A stretch of 64,000 nt of DNA from Dromiciops gliroides (GCF_019393635.1 NC_057861.1:82944827-83008826), one strand, 5' to 3'; shown: positions 34,695 through 46,284, numbered from the stretch's first letter. The notes: generated by a model from the sequence alone, not told the origin. Made by a program: numbers and translations.

Positions 34695-34710
34695 GGGCCA
34701 GCATAATTTC
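34695..34710. repeat. Right TSD of the full-length L1
   Basis: gggccagcataatttc, directly after the L1 5' end on the plus strand. Confidence 0.9.
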
Positions 34711-34849
34711 AGAGATGAACAACAGTTCATGGTGATGACAGAAATATTGTTAATATCAAATATAATATTACCTAGTACCTATTGCTCTTCTTAGTAATCA
34801 TAGCAAAATATCCTTGTATGCCTACTCTTCAGATATTCACTCTTGATTA

Positions 34850-36830
34850 GGTTAAGTTGAACCTAAGTCCCCACCTTTAGATCTTACCTTGTAAGGATCC
34901 TCGCTTGAGCTAGGATTCTTAATGTGTTTCTCCATTTCATTAAGAATGTTGGTGTGTTGGGAGGAAAAAATGTAACTTTTGGGTTCCCCACATAATCCAT
35001 CCACATACCTCCAAATAATGCCATAAGACAATTCCTGGATCAGCAGAACCCACAAAAGAACAGAGTGAGGTTATTTTCCAGCCAAAGAAAGCTTAAAAGG
35101 GTGGCAAAGAATGTCTGTTGTACTGCGGGATAGTGGACAAAAGCCACGGGTAAAGATCCAGCCACAGGCAGGCTGTGCCTCCAGAGCCTCAGAATCATCA
35201 GCATTAGCAGATACTTCTGGAACTCACCTTATGGACCAGTGAGGGCATCCAGTGGTTGGCCAAGGGGAGATAACAGGGGTATCTGCTGGAGCTGAGGTGG
35301 AGCCCTGTTGTGTTGCCCATATTTGAAACCAGGAAGCAAACTTGATTGGCGGCAGCACGGGGCTGTTGGTGGGGGGGAAGGGGGCTGCACAGGAACACAA
35401 AGCTTGCACCAGATTTGCTATCAGATTTCTGCTTCCTGGTTAAAGAACAAGCAGGCCCTTGGTTACTTATGGATCAAAGCATAAGCCAGGTGAGTGAAAA
35501 ACCTGCCTTTCCTTAAATTGTATCACCTGGGACCCTCCTGAAGCTTAGGATAGTATGCACTTGAAGCAGTGCCCCCACTTTAAGAAGGTGTTAAAAACCA
35601 AGAAATAGGCTAGGATAATAATGAGAACAGAAAAAGATGTGGACCAGTGAAAGTTTTTTTTGGTGACAAGATAGATCAAAATACACCCTCAGAAGGCAAC
35701 AAAGTCAAAGCGCCTACATCCACAGCTTCCAAGAAAAAAAAATATGAATTGGTCTCAGGCCATAGCAGTGCTCAAAAAGGACTTTGAAGATAAAGTAAGA
35801 GAGGTGGAGGGAAAATTAAGAAAGGTAGAGGAAAAAATGGAAAGAGAAATGAGAGTGATGCAGAAGGATCATGGGAAAAAAATCAACAGTTTGAAAAGCC
35901 AAATTGGCCAAATGGAAAAGGAGGTACAAAAGCTCTCTGAGTATAATTGCTTGAAAATTAGGATTGAGCAAATAGAAGCTAATAGCTTCATGAGAAATCA
36001 ATACAGAACAAAGCAAATCCAAATGAATGAAAAATTAGAGGGCAATGTGAAATATCTCCTTGGAAAAACAGCTGAACTGGAAAATAGATCCAGGAGAGAT
36101 TATTTGAAAATCATTGAACTACCTGAAAAGCATGATCAAAAAAGAGCTTAGATACCATCTTTCGAGAAGTTGTTCAGAGAAAATTTTCCTGATATGCTAG
36201 AAGCAGAAGGTAAAATAGAAGTTGAAAGAATTCACTTATCACCTCATGAAAGAGATTCAAAAATGAAAACTTCCAGGAATATTATAGTCAAATTCCAGAG
36301 ATCCCAGGTCAAGGGGAAATATTTCAAGCAGCTAGAAATAAAAAAAAAAACAAAAACCTCAAGTACTATGGAGCCACAGCCAGGATAACACAAGATCTAG
36401 CAACTTCTACATTAAAAAACTGGAGGACATGAAATATGATATTCCAGAGGGTAAAGGAACTGGGATTATAACCAATAATCACCTACCTAGCAAAACTGAG
36501 TATAATCATGTATGGGGGGGGGATGGGACTTCAATGAAAGAGGAATTTCAGGCATTTGTGGGGGATGAAAAGACCTGAACTGAATAGAATATTTGACTTT
36601 CAAATACAAGACCTTAGAGAAGCATAAAAAGGTAAACAGGAAAAAGAAATCAAGAGGAATGTTAAAAGGTCAAACTGTTCACACTCCTACAATGGCAAGA
36701 TGATACTTCTAACTCATAGGCACTTTCTCAGTATTAGGACAGCTGAAAAGAATATACTTAGAGGGCACAGATATGAATTGAATATGAAGGGATGATATCT
36801 GTAAAGTGTTTATTTTTCATTTATCCTTTT
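34850..36830 (+). mobile_element. 5' part of a different L1 lineage
   Basis: A long 5' UTR (to about 35,640, including ggtgacaagatagatcaaaa) followed by ORF1. The ORF1 text diverges strongly from that of the 28-34 kb L1, and the element stops after ORF1: there is no ORF2, no 3' UTR and no tail before 36,830. The 5' limit is approximate. Confidence 0.7.
35744..36388 (+). pseudogene. L1 ORF1 pseudogene (coiled coil and RRM region)
   Basis: ORF1 codes for the L1 RNA-binding chaperone. 35,744-36,151 has a heptad-rich coiled coil (VREVEGKLRKVEEKMEREMR; SLKSQIGQMEKEVQKLSEY) and then ENRSRRDYLKIIELPEKHDQ at the start of the RRM. The frame shifts by one near 36,150 and continues to 36,388 (FPDMLEAEGKIEVERIHLSP; RNIIVKFQRSQVKGKYFKQL). 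An upstream A8 run at 35,732-35,742 also shifts the frame: DQNTPSEGNKVKAPTSTAS lies in the other frame. The C-terminal domain follows in pieces to about 36,640. Confidence 0.85.
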
Positions 36831-37365
36831 TTTTTGTGTGGGGAAGGCAGGTGGAGATAAATTTATTATTAAAAAAAGAATTTTGTTGAGTTAGATCAAG
36901 GGCAAATCAACCAGAATGAGTGGGTATCCTTGCCTAGATTGTCAAGAGCAACTGGGATCTCATGACCAGGACTTACTACCTCACACTATACCTCCTCCCC
37001 TTTTCCTCCTAAAATTATAAGAACCTTTCTTGCCAGTCTCTTGGTGGGACATACCCCAGGCTAGCGGATTTGGTACTTTGTTAGCTCAATTAAAAATACT
37101 TTATTCCTTCAATTATGAGATTTATTTTATGACATGAGAGACCAACCTAACCTGTTAGGGGTTAGGGTATAACAGAGATATAAAGCTTATAGCACATGGA
37201 AAAGAATCCAGACACAAAGGCATCTAGAGGACACAGATAGGACAATGATCTCCAGTATATAACACAGTAGGTAATTAATAACTGTTTATTAAATTGAATT
37301 AATACAGGCAGTGTTGACTGTTAAAGAGCAACCCTACATATCAGAATGAAAGTTCACCAGATTTA
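36831..37365. other. Unassigned sequence
   Basis: T-run at 36,826-36,834, then single-copy-looking DNA. 37,240-37,310 weakly resembles an L2 end. Confidence 0.35.
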
Positions 37366-37369
37366 CACA

Positions 37370-37560
37370 ACCATCACATTAATAAAAGTTACATTTGTAG
37401 AGTACTTTATACTATTCAAAAGGATTTATTGGATCATTGAGTTTTATCTGCTTACTTTACAAATAGAGAAACTAAGTTACAAAAAGGCAAAGTGGTTTTC
37501 ACAGTGTAACACAGTTAATTAATATCATGTAATCACAGAATGCAATTTTGTCTTACCTGT
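37370..37560 (-). mobile_element. MIR-type fragment
   Basis: gtagagtactttatactatt, ctttacaaatagagaaacta, agtgtaacacagttaattaa on the plus strand: the antisense MIR order. Confidence 0.6.
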
Positions 37561-37611
37561 GCCTGGCTAACTATTACAGCAAATTTAACACATTATCATT
37601 TATTTTTTGCA

Positions 37612-37720
37612 TGAAGACCTCCAGTGAAGAAGAACATACTGTCTTTCCGGGCAGACCATTCCACTTTTGCATGGCTTAAGTTATTACTGATAAAGCTTTC
37701 TTTTTCTAGGCAGGGAGATA
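37612..37720 (-). mobile_element. CR1/L3-like 3' fragment
   Basis: gaagacctccagtgaagaag and gcagaccattccacttttgc are hallmark antisense text of the CR1/L3-like 3' end also seen at 11.04-11.7 kb. Confidence 0.6.
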
Positions 37721-37779
37721 CACTGTGCCTTTTATGAATAAAGGACACCTCTTCATCAAAGAATGGAGAAAATGGTGGT

Positions 37780-39265
37780 AATTAACTTGCTATCCCATTC
37801 TCTGCTGCATCTCTTCTCAACTTTTTCATCCCTCTTCAAATGTCCCATGATTCCACCTCCCCCCAATTGCTTCTGCTGAGAACTTTCATAAATATGGCCC
37901 TGCCTTTTCAGCTCAAAATTCTTCAGTAGCTCCCTATTGCTATCCAAATAAGTTAATATTGAATCTGCCTGGAATTTAATTCCAGTGAATCAGCATTGAT
38001 TACGTATTTGGTATGTAAAAAGTTGAGGGCATTTCCTGAGAGATCCTGATTCTCTCCTCTGTCTCATCTTATATCATTACGACAACTCCTCCTTTAACCC
38101 TGTCTCACATAATGAGGTAACCCTTCTCCTTGCTCCTCTACCTGTGAAAGTGATCCCATTTCATCCTATCTTCTCCCTCACATTCCTGCCTCTTTCTCCT
38201 CAACTCTCTCACTTATCTTTAATCTCTCCCCATGTACTGGATGCTTTTTTATTACCTACAGACATGCTGATGTGTCTTCCATCCTCAGAAAACCATCACT
38301 ATCCATCACTATTAACTACTGTATTGTGCCTCTTCTGCCCTTTGTGGCTATACTCCTTGAGAAGGTCATTTCCAATGATTGGCTCCACTCCCTTTTCTCT
38401 TGCTCTCTTCTTAACTCTCTACAGTCTGATGGTGTGGCCAGCTTGGGGGGGGGGGTATAAGATAAAAATAAAATTAGCAGCACAGATAGGACAGTGCTTA
38501 AGTCCTTTCTTTAGACCAATGTATTTGTCCACTGTATCTGGCTGCCCTACATGCCAGGCTGCTAAGTCAGAGCATTCTCAAGTCCTCTTATATTTGCTGG
38601 AACAACAGTCCTTCCTATCCATCTAATTAGCCCATTATGACTGGGGATTTCATACAAATTATTCATTTAAATGCAGTTCACAAACCTCTGTTTTAATTCC
38701 AGCCACTCATCAATGTGTGTCCCCCTGCATTGCATATACAAAAGCTACAAAGAAACTTGGGGATCAGCATTTTGCACAAGAAGCTTTTTCCAACAGCTTG
38801 GATTCACATTTCTATTCCCCACAAGTTCAAAGGGGATGATCAATCTTTCTGATCATCTTTCCCTGCTGAGGCACATGTCCCTACCTTCTGTGTGACCAAT
38901 CTTTCAGTGGCTGCAAAACACATTTGTAACACGGTGTCATGGTACAATTTCCCTCCACATTTCATTTTGTATTCAGCCAGTTATTATTTGATGACTGGCT
39001 TCTATTTCATTCACTTTTTCCCATAGCCATTCTTTCTTGTCCATATCCATTGCAACTATTTTACTCAGGGTTCTCATTACCATTTTTTTCCTGGACTATT
39101 ATAAAAACATCCTTTCATTGTTTCTTCTACCCCCTCTGGCCCAAATTATATTTTATGTTGCTGTCAGTATAAGCATCCTTTTGCATAAGTCTGGTCTGGC
39201 CATTTTTCTGCTCAAAAACTTCATTAGCTCCCTATTGCCACCAAAATATTCTTCTGCCTGGCATT
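37780..39265 (+). mobile_element. L2 LINE pieces (RT region and 3' end)
   Basis: 38,060-38,420 is the L2 reverse-transcriptase region and 38,990-39,265 the 3' part (atttttttcctggactatta, ctggtctggccatttttctg, ttcattagctccctattgcc). The segment between is not L2. 37,780-37,950 is another L2 3'-like piece. Confidence 0.75.
38272..38460 (+). pseudogene. L2 reverse-transcriptase fragment
   Basis: The frame reads MSSILRKPSLSITINYCIVP then LLPFVAILLEKVISNDWLHS and LLNSLQS, the L2 RT motif region 'S.ILKKPS..RPISLLPFVAKLLEK'. A very old, truncated relic; a longer frame over it (38,144-38,626) is out of register. Confidence 0.75.
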
Positions 39266-39514
39266 TAAGTCAAGCCAATAAGCATTTATTAAGCATTTTC
39301 TATGTGGTTAAAAAAAGTGTGTTAAATGCTGGGGAACGAAATGAAAACAACATTCAAGGAGTTCACATTCTAATGGGGAGACAACATGCAAACAATCAGG
39401 TACAAAATGTGTGTGTGTGTATAGAGAGATGATGTTGATAATGATGATGGTGATGATGATGATAGTGAATTGGACATAATCTCAGAGAGTAGTCACCAAG
39501 ATTAAGAATGTTCT
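39266..39514 (+). mobile_element. Old repeat head, with GT and GAT microsatellites
   Basis: 39,275-39,400 (caataagcatttattaagca, aaggagttcacattctaatg, ggggagacaacatgcaaaca) is the head of the unassigned long repeat. It is followed by (GT)n at 39,407-39,420 and (GAT)n at 39,429-39,465. Confidence 0.55.
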
Positions 39515-40345
39515 GGTAGCTGTGGAAAAATTGGAATGCTAATGCATTGTTGGTGGAGCTGTGAACTGATCCAACCATTCTGGAGAGCAGTTTGGAATTA
39601 TGCCCAAAGGGCTATAAAGCTGTACATACCCTTTGACCCAGCAATACCACTTTTGGGTCTTTTTCCCAAAGAGATCATAAAAAAGGGAAACGTACCCACA
39701 TGTACAAAAATATTTATAGCTGATCTTTTTATGGTGGCAAGGAATTGGAAATTGGAGGGGCTTCCCATCAATTGAGGAATGGCTGAAAAAGTTGTGGTAT
39801 ATGAATGTAATGGAATTCTATTGTGCTGTAAGAAATGATGAGCAGGAGGAGTTCAGAGAAACCTGGAAGGACTTGCATGAACTGATGATAAGTGAGATGA
39901 GCAGAACCAGGAGAACATTGTACACAGTATCTACATTATGTGTTGATCAACTGTGATAGACTTGATTTTTCTCAGCAATACAATGGTCCAAGATAGTTCC
40001 AGGGGACTCATGATGGAAAATCCTCTCCCAATCTAGAAAGAAAAAAAAGGAACTGTGGAATATGGATGCAGATTGAACCATACTATTTCTCTCATTTTTG
40101 GTGCTGTTCTTTTTCTTTTTTGAGGTTTTTCCTTTTTCTCTGATTCTTCTCTTATAACATGACTAATGCAGAAATATGTTTAATGTTATTGTACATATAT
40201 AACCTATATCAGATGACTTGCTGTCTTGGGGAGGGAGGGGAGGGAGGGAAAAAAATTGAAACTAGAAATCTTATAAAAACAAATGTTGCAAACTATCTCT
40301 ACATGTAACTGGAAAATGATAAAATACTTTAATAATTAAAAAAAG
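39515..40345 (+). mobile_element. 5'-truncated L1 3' end
   Basis: Starts in the ORF2 C-terminal region (gtggaaaaattggaatgcta) and runs through the whole 3' UTR to an A-rich tail at 40,340-40,352. Typical 5'-truncated L1 insertion; no clear TSD could be fixed. Confidence 0.9.
39536..39775 (+). pseudogene. L1 ORF2 C-terminal fragment
   Basis: 79 codons: MLMHCWWSCELIQPFWRAVW, YIPFDPAIPLLGLFPKEIIK, KIFIADLFMVARNWKLEGLP. It is the last part of ORF2 in the truncated L1 and has lost its normal end. Confidence 0.9.
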
Positions 40346-40479
40346 AGAAAAAAGAATATATCTCTTACTCATAGCTGTGAGTGGTACATAATCTGTTTCT
40401 CTTCTATTTTTTCATAGAATGATCTTTTATATTAAATTCATGTTCTTTGTGGAAAAAAAAGAATGTTCATATAGAAGGT

Positions 40480-40860
40480 TGAACTTTGGTTTAAATTTTA
40501 AGGGAAGCCAGGAGATTAGAATGAGGAAGGAGAGGATTTCTGGTATTGTGGATAGACAGGGAAAATGCCAATAATTGGGAACTGAAGTGTCTTATGTGAA
40601 AAACAGCAAGGAGACTAGTGTCACTAGATGGGACAGTACATGGAGGAGGATGGCGTAATGTGACTGGGAAGGTAAAAAGGAGCCAGAATATGATGGATTA
40701 AAAAAAAAAAAGACAGATGATTTTCTATTTCATCCTAGAGGGAATATTGAATAATTGGAATTTGTTGAATGGGGAGGCAGGTGACACTATCAGACCTGAG
40801 CTTTTGTTAGATCAGTTTGATAGCTGAGTGGAAGATGGGCTAAAGTAGAAAGTGACTTGG
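40480..40860 (+). mobile_element. Long old interspersed repeat, family unassigned
   Basis: aggaaggagaggatttctgg, ggagccagaatatgatggat, ttttctatttcatcctagag, gttgaatggggaggcaggtg, gatagctgagtggaagatgg: same block order as the copies at 14 and 21.8 kb. Confidence 0.5.
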
Positions 40861-40979
40861 GGCAGGGAGACTCAATAGTTTGTGACTGCATTACCCTCTC
40901 TTCATTTGAATACCTACCTCCCCCTTGCTTATTTCCAATTTATCCTTTGTATAGAATTTTTAGCCCATTGTTATTTGCA

Positions 40980-41110
40980 TGTTGTCTCACCCATTAAATT
41001 GTAAACTCCTCAAGTGCAGGGAGTGTCTTTTATTGTTCTTTCTCTCTCCCGTGCTTAGCACAGTGCCTGGCACTTAGTAAATACTTAACAAATATTTATT
41101 GACTGCCTGA
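40980..41110 (+). mobile_element. L2 3' end
   Basis: attaaattgtaaactcctca, gtgcagggagtgtcttttat, cttagcacagtgcctggcac, ttagtaaatacttaacaaat: a good L2 3' terminus. Confidence 0.8.
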
Positions 41111-41925
41111 GAAAGTGAAGATAAGACACATAAGACATCTCTCAAATTTTGAAGCAACTTACAAATAAATGCCAGCTACTATTATTAGAAAGAATGTTGA
41201 TCCTCTAAACATCTATTGGCTAGGGGAAAGTCAAGGCAACTTATAACTACTATTTTTTTTTACCCAGACCTTTCCCCCCACTCAAAAAATAAAGGTTAGT
41301 TTAGGAGGAGATGATGGTGCTGAGGGGGAGGAGAGGGGTGTCTGATCTGAGGCTATTAGGATCTAGCCCTCCTGGGAAGAGAGGATTCAATAGTAGAGGG
41401 ATAGAAATGAGTGCGGAATGTGAGTGGGAGGGGAAGCCTAGATGCTGCTGCCCCACAAGTCATCTCAGGCCAGTGAAGTAACTTGCCATGTGGAAGTGGT
41501 GTTGGTTATTGGGAACCCCATTGCTCTCAATAGCAGCTAGTAATGGCTATGTACTATGGAAATTTCTAGCCACATAATCCATTGTCTTGATAGTAGTTAT
41601 CCATTTTATTACTAAACACTTTCCTAGCTCGGATGTAGGACTCTCCAGCATGGTGTACTGGGTGTGAGTCTTAAGGCCCTCCAGATATGGAACATACTCC
41701 TACCAGGATCTACTCCAAATTGTTCCAGATTTACATATAGAACTTTTTCCCCCATTATTTAACCTCAAAGAGTGGCCTTTGAGAAAATGTAACCAGTATA
41801 GTCAGGTGACCAAACTATCCCTGAGGAGGATGCTATATCAATAAAAAACAGGTCCTATGATGATGTCCCCCTCTTCCACTGGTGACAGTCAAGGAGAGCT
41901 ACTTTTTCCCACACTGATGCAATTA
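41111..41925. other. Mostly unique sequence
   Basis: No frame or repeat that I can support. GA-rich at 41,300-41,440. Confidence 0.4.
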
Positions 41926-41929
41926 TCCA

Positions 41930-42115
41930 GCTTCCAGATTCTAACACCTTGATTTTAAAGATAAGAAAATAGGTTCAAGTTAGGCATGGGGAAGAGTGAC
42001 TTGCCCAGTATCACCAAGGTCACAAGTAGCAGAGCTAGGATTTTGGACCCAGGTTCTTTAATTATAATTCCAGAGCTTTTGCTTCCCTATCCCTCACTGT
42101 ACTATGACGCTTATT
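41930..42115 (-). mobile_element. MIR-type SINE
   Basis: Antisense MIR order: ttttaaagataagaaaatag, agtgacttgcccagtatcac, aagtagcagagctaggattt, ccctcactgtactatgac. Confidence 0.75.
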
Positions 42116-42349
42116 TGATCTTTTAATTTCATTTTTATGACCAGTTTTTGAGGTAAGCAAAATACGTTTTCTGCATTTGACAGTCTGAAAAATTGTCCCA
42201 GAGAAGTCAGGTTATTTGTTAAGGTTACTTTAGAGTAGTTATATCTGTGACCCCCTAAAGGTGTAGGCTGTGACAGTAAGGTTTCCCCATCTTCTGGCCC
42301 CAAACCATCTCCAAATTGCTGTATCTATATCTATCATCTCACAAATGAC

Positions 42350-42535
42350 TTTTGTAACAAGAAGCCAGTCTCTTCACGATTCCTAAATCATACCTTGCAC
42401 ATTCCTATTACTGCACCTTGGGAAATCTCCCCCTTCTTCCCTTGCTTTCTTCCTATGCATGTCCTTCCTATTTTTCAAGGAATAGGTCTAGTTCCACTTG
42501 AAGAGAATCCATACTCACTTGGTAGTGACTAAAGG
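42350..42535 (+). mobile_element. L2 3' fragment
   Basis: Pyrimidine-rich L2 text: aagccagtctcttcacgatt, ttgctttcttcctatgcatg. Diverged. Confidence 0.5.
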
Positions 42536-42582
42536 TAGATCCTGGTGCTCAGGGCTGGGAAAGATGCAAAGATTAAATAGCT

Positions 42583-42588
<6 letters not shown>

Positions 42589-42644
<56 letters not shown>
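42589..42644. repeat. (TC)n microsatellite
   Basis: About 28 uninterrupted TC units directly abutting the SINE. Confidence 0.97.
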
Positions 42645-42648
<4 letters not shown>

Positions 42649-42775
42649 ACGAGGGTTAAGTGACTTGCCCAGGGTCACACAGCTAGTAAGGGTCAAATAT
42701 ATGAGGCTGGATTTGAACTCAGGTCTTTCTGAATCCAGGGCTGGTGCTTTATCCACTGTGCCACCTAGCTGCCCC
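42589..42775 (-). mobile_element. WSINE1-type SINE with a (TC)n-converted tail
   Basis: Body 42,645-42,775 on the minus strand (ttaagtgacttgcccagggt ... gtgccacctagctgcccc). Where the T-run of the antisense A-tail should be there is (TC)28 at 42,589-42,644. TSD not resolvable in the pyrimidine-rich flank. Confidence 0.85.
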
Positions 42776-42829
42776 TTCTCCCTCCTCTCTTACCTCATAT
42801 CTGATTAGTTACTATGCCTCATTGATTTC

Positions 42830-43690
<861 letters not shown>

Positions 43691-43696
43691 GATGCA

Positions 43697-44262
43697 CGGG
43701 CAGGTTTCAGAAAAATCTGGAAAGACTTAAGTGGACTGATGCTGAGTGAAGTAAACTGAACTAGGAGAACATTGTACACAGTAACAGCAACATTGTGTGA
43801 TGATCAACTGTGATAGACTTGACTCTTCTCAGCAGTGCAATGATCCAAGACAATTCCAAAGAACCAGTGATGGAAAATATTCTCCACATCCAGAAAAAAG
43901 GACTGTCAATTCTGAATACAGATTGGGACATACTGTTTCTGCTTTTTTTTTTTTTTAATAAGGCTTTTCCCTTTTGTTCTGATTCTTCTTTCACAACACG
44001 ACCAATGCAGAAATATGTTTAATGTGATTGTACATATATAACCTATATCAGATTGCTTTCTGTCTTGGGGGAGAGGGAAGGGAGGAAAGGAGAAAAAATT
44101 TGGAACTTAAAATCTTATGAAAACAAATGCTGAAACCTATCTTTACATGTAACTGGAAAATAATAAAATACTTTTCTGATCAAAATAAATAAACAAACAA
44201 ACAAGCAACTAAATAAATAAATGAGTGAAGAATAAACAAATAAATACGTGACTAAATAAATG
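43697..44262 (+). mobile_element. 5'-truncated L1 3' end with expanded A-rich tail
   Basis: L1 3' UTR from ggtttcagaaaaatctggaa to aactggaaaataataaaata (44,150-44,170). It is followed by 90 bp of (AAAT)n/(AAAC)n (44,175-44,262), evidently grown from the tail. Confidence 0.88.
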
Positions 44263-44264
44263 CT

Positions 44265-44525
44265 TGTTAACTTATTGACTGATTCCCACTTTGTGTAACA
44301 ACTTCTTCCTCTTGCTTCCACCTCCCTGGATTTCATGTCATATTTTCTGTAGGTACTCCTAAAACACTTGTAGTATAATGTTTTATGGCATAATTTTAGT
44401 ATGTCAATATCCCCTTACTAGAACATGTGTTCTATAAGGTTAAGGCCCATCCATTTCCCCAGTGTCTAGTACTGTGCTCTTATCAAATAATCAATATTTA
44501 ATAAACATTGGTTGAATTTGTTTCT
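44265..44525 (+). mobile_element. L2 3' ends, decayed
   Basis: 44,420-44,520 (agaacatgtgttctataagg, gtctagtactgtgctcttat, aataaacattggttgaattt) is an L2 3' end. The preceding 150 bp is not assigned. Confidence 0.5.
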
Positions 44526-44572
44526 GAAAAAATATTTGCTTTCTGTTCTCTTGGAGATCACAAATTACTAGG

Positions 44573-44926
44573 TGTAACGATTGGAATAACGCCACCTGCT
44601 GGATACTTACTGTAGAAGAGTTCTGCCCATGAAGGGAAGGTCTTTGAGGGCAAGACCAGGAGTCAGGAAGTGACGCGAGCTAGTGGGAGGAGGAAGGAAG
44701 AGACTGGCGCTCAGTCTCCCTCTTTTTCCTGGGGACGCTGGCGGAGAAGGGAGCTAAAAATGTGCTCTCCCTTTAATAGATAGAAATCTAGGCCTTTCTC
44801 TCTTTACCAAATTCTTCTTTTCCTTAATAAATGCTTAAAAGTCTAACTCTTGCTAAAGCTTATAATTTATTGGCGACCACTCATTAGATATTTTAGACAG
44901 TTTAGCTAGAATTTTAGCCCTTAACA
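44573..44926 (+). mobile_element. Solo LTR, family shared with 12.9 kb
   Basis: A 354-bp LTR from TGTAACGATTGG to CCTTAACA with AATAAA at 44,826-44,831. Flanks tagg (44,569-44,572) and gagg (44,927-44,930) fit a 4-bp TSD with one change. It aligns end to end with the LTR at 12,888-13,261 in inverse orientation. Retains several CpGs (gaagtgacgcgag, gacgctggcgg), so it is not very old. No internal retroviral region. Confidence 0.87.
44589..44602 (-). promoter_or_regulatory. CTCF-type motif in solo LTR, reverse
   Basis: Minus strand CCAGCAGGTGGCGT, 13 of 14 with CCASYAGRKGGCRS, at the same place in the LTR as the motif at 13,232 and therefore in the opposite chromosomal orientation. Inferred from sequence only. 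Confidence 0.5.
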
Positions 44927-44959
44927 GAGGGAAGCCTAGTATTTTTGTATCAGATAGTA

Positions 44960-45240
44960 TCTATAACATTGTTAGCTTGGTGCTACTGTGAATAGAGCAC
45001 TGGACCTGGAGTCAGGAAGGCTTGAGTTCAAATCCAGCCTCATATATTTACTAGCTGTGTGACTTTGGGCAACTCACTTAACCTCTGTCTAGCTCAATTT
45101 CCTAAATCTCTAAAATAGGGATAATAATACCATTGACCTCCCAGGATTGTTGTGAGGATCAAATGAGATAATATTTATAAAGCTCTTTATAGTCTATGTA
45201 AATACTAGCTATATAAATATAAATACTAATAGACTGTATA
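44960..45240 (+). mobile_element. MIR/THER1-type SINE, near full length
   Basis: agagcactggacctggagtc, gagttcaaatccagcctcat, tagctgtgtgactttgggca, ccaggattgttgtgaggatc, aaatgagataatatttataa. Confidence 0.8.
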
Positions 45241-45359
45241 AATTTAGAATATTTAAATTATATATAAAAACAAATTTATACATAAATACTAATACTACTA
45301 GTAATTATTAATTTTTATTGTTATCTCTTCCACTGGTTGGTCATATGGCCTGAAAATCA

Positions 45360-45625
45360 TCCCAGTATAGAAGAAAAAGCACTAAATTGAGTTTCAAAGG
45401 ACATGAGAATCAAAAGACCTTGTTTCAAGTCTAGTTTCTTTCACTCATTTGTGTGATATGGATTGATTCCCACCCCAAATTCATGTCCCCTCCCTAAGCA
45501 TTGGCTTTCCCATGTGTAGAAATGGGAATGATAACATGGCTACTATTTAGCTTATAGGGGTGTTGTAGAGAAAGATTTTGGAAACCTTAAAGCCTTAAAG
45601 CATTGCCAATGTATGAGCTGGCTAA
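45360..45625 (+). mobile_element. MIR-type SINE, diverged
   Basis: gaaaaagcactaaattgagt, then aagcattggctttcccatgt, gaaatgggaatgataacatg and a decayed 3' end. Confidence 0.6.
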
Positions 45626-45654
45626 AAGGTCACCTTTTCATGCATTTATTCTCT

Positions 45655-45800
45655 TCATCACAGCTGGATGCTGAGCTCTTTGAAATCAGGAAGAATCTAC
45701 AATTCATTTTTTAAATCCTGTCTGTGTGCCTAGCATTGTGTCTTACACACAAAGTGGGCTATGCTAACACATAGGATTCTGGTGATATGAAATTGAACTA
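45655..45800 (+). mobile_element. L2 3' end, decayed
   Basis: gatgctgagctctttgaaat, ttaaatcctgtctgtgtgcc, tagcattgtgtcttacacac. Confidence 0.5.
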
Positions 45801-46074
45801 ATGCCTAGTGGAACACTCAGCATGGGACCATTGTACCACAAAGCTATTACTCTGGTAAATATAATTAAAACAAAGACAATTATCATAATTACATACCTCA
45901 ATACTTCCAAGTTTTGCTCATACTTCTGTTCTCTCTCTCAGGTGCACTGACTCACTGAATTCCCAAGCACTCAACACAACTCCACCTTCTTCCAACCAGA
46001 CTCTTTAAACATATGCTCTCTCCAGTGGAAACTCTGCCCACACTCCTCCCTTTATTCTACATAGGGAACAAGGG

Positions 46075-46255
46075 AAGGGAATAAACATTTATATAGTTCC
46101 TACTATGTTCCAGACACTACAAATTATTATACTCATTTTACCATAGAGGAACTGGATGCAAACAGAGGTTGTGGTTGCATAGCCAGTGCTTGAGGCTAGA
46201 TTTGAACTCAGGTTTTCCTAACTCCAAACCTGGTACTATATCCATTGAACCAACT
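46075..46255 (-). mobile_element. MIR-type SINE
   Basis: Antisense: aacatttatatagttcctac, cattttaccatagaggaact, gttgcatagccagtgcttga, gaactcaggttttcctaact. Confidence 0.75.
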
Positions 46256-46284
46256 GATTATCATTCATCCTTTCTTTTCTTTTT

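Larger units (their letters stand above)
28356..34710 (-). mobile_element. Full-length L1 retrotransposon with 16-bp TSD
   Basis: Minus-strand L1 of about 6.3 kb, body 28,372-34,694. It is flanked by gggccagtataatttc (28,356-28,371) and gggccagcataatttc (34,695-34,710), one mismatch. The 5' end opens with the cagagccaagatggtgaaaa motif shared by mammalian L1 5' UTRs; the 3' end is an A-rich tail at 28,372-28,382. Contains 5' UTR, ORF1 (start 34,115), ORF2 and a 3' UTR with G-rich ggagaggagggaggg. Both ORFs are broken by stops and frameshifts, so it is full length but not autonomous. Confidence 0.95.

Noticed and set aside
38144..38626. 160-codon plus-strand frame
   Set aside because: Out of register with the L2 reverse-transcriptase relic; the meaningful frame is 38,272-38,460.
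42589..42644. Regular repeat that could look like an array
   Set aside because: Dinucleotide microsatellite. No CRISPR-type repeat-spacer structure exists in the window, and the DNA is mammalian.
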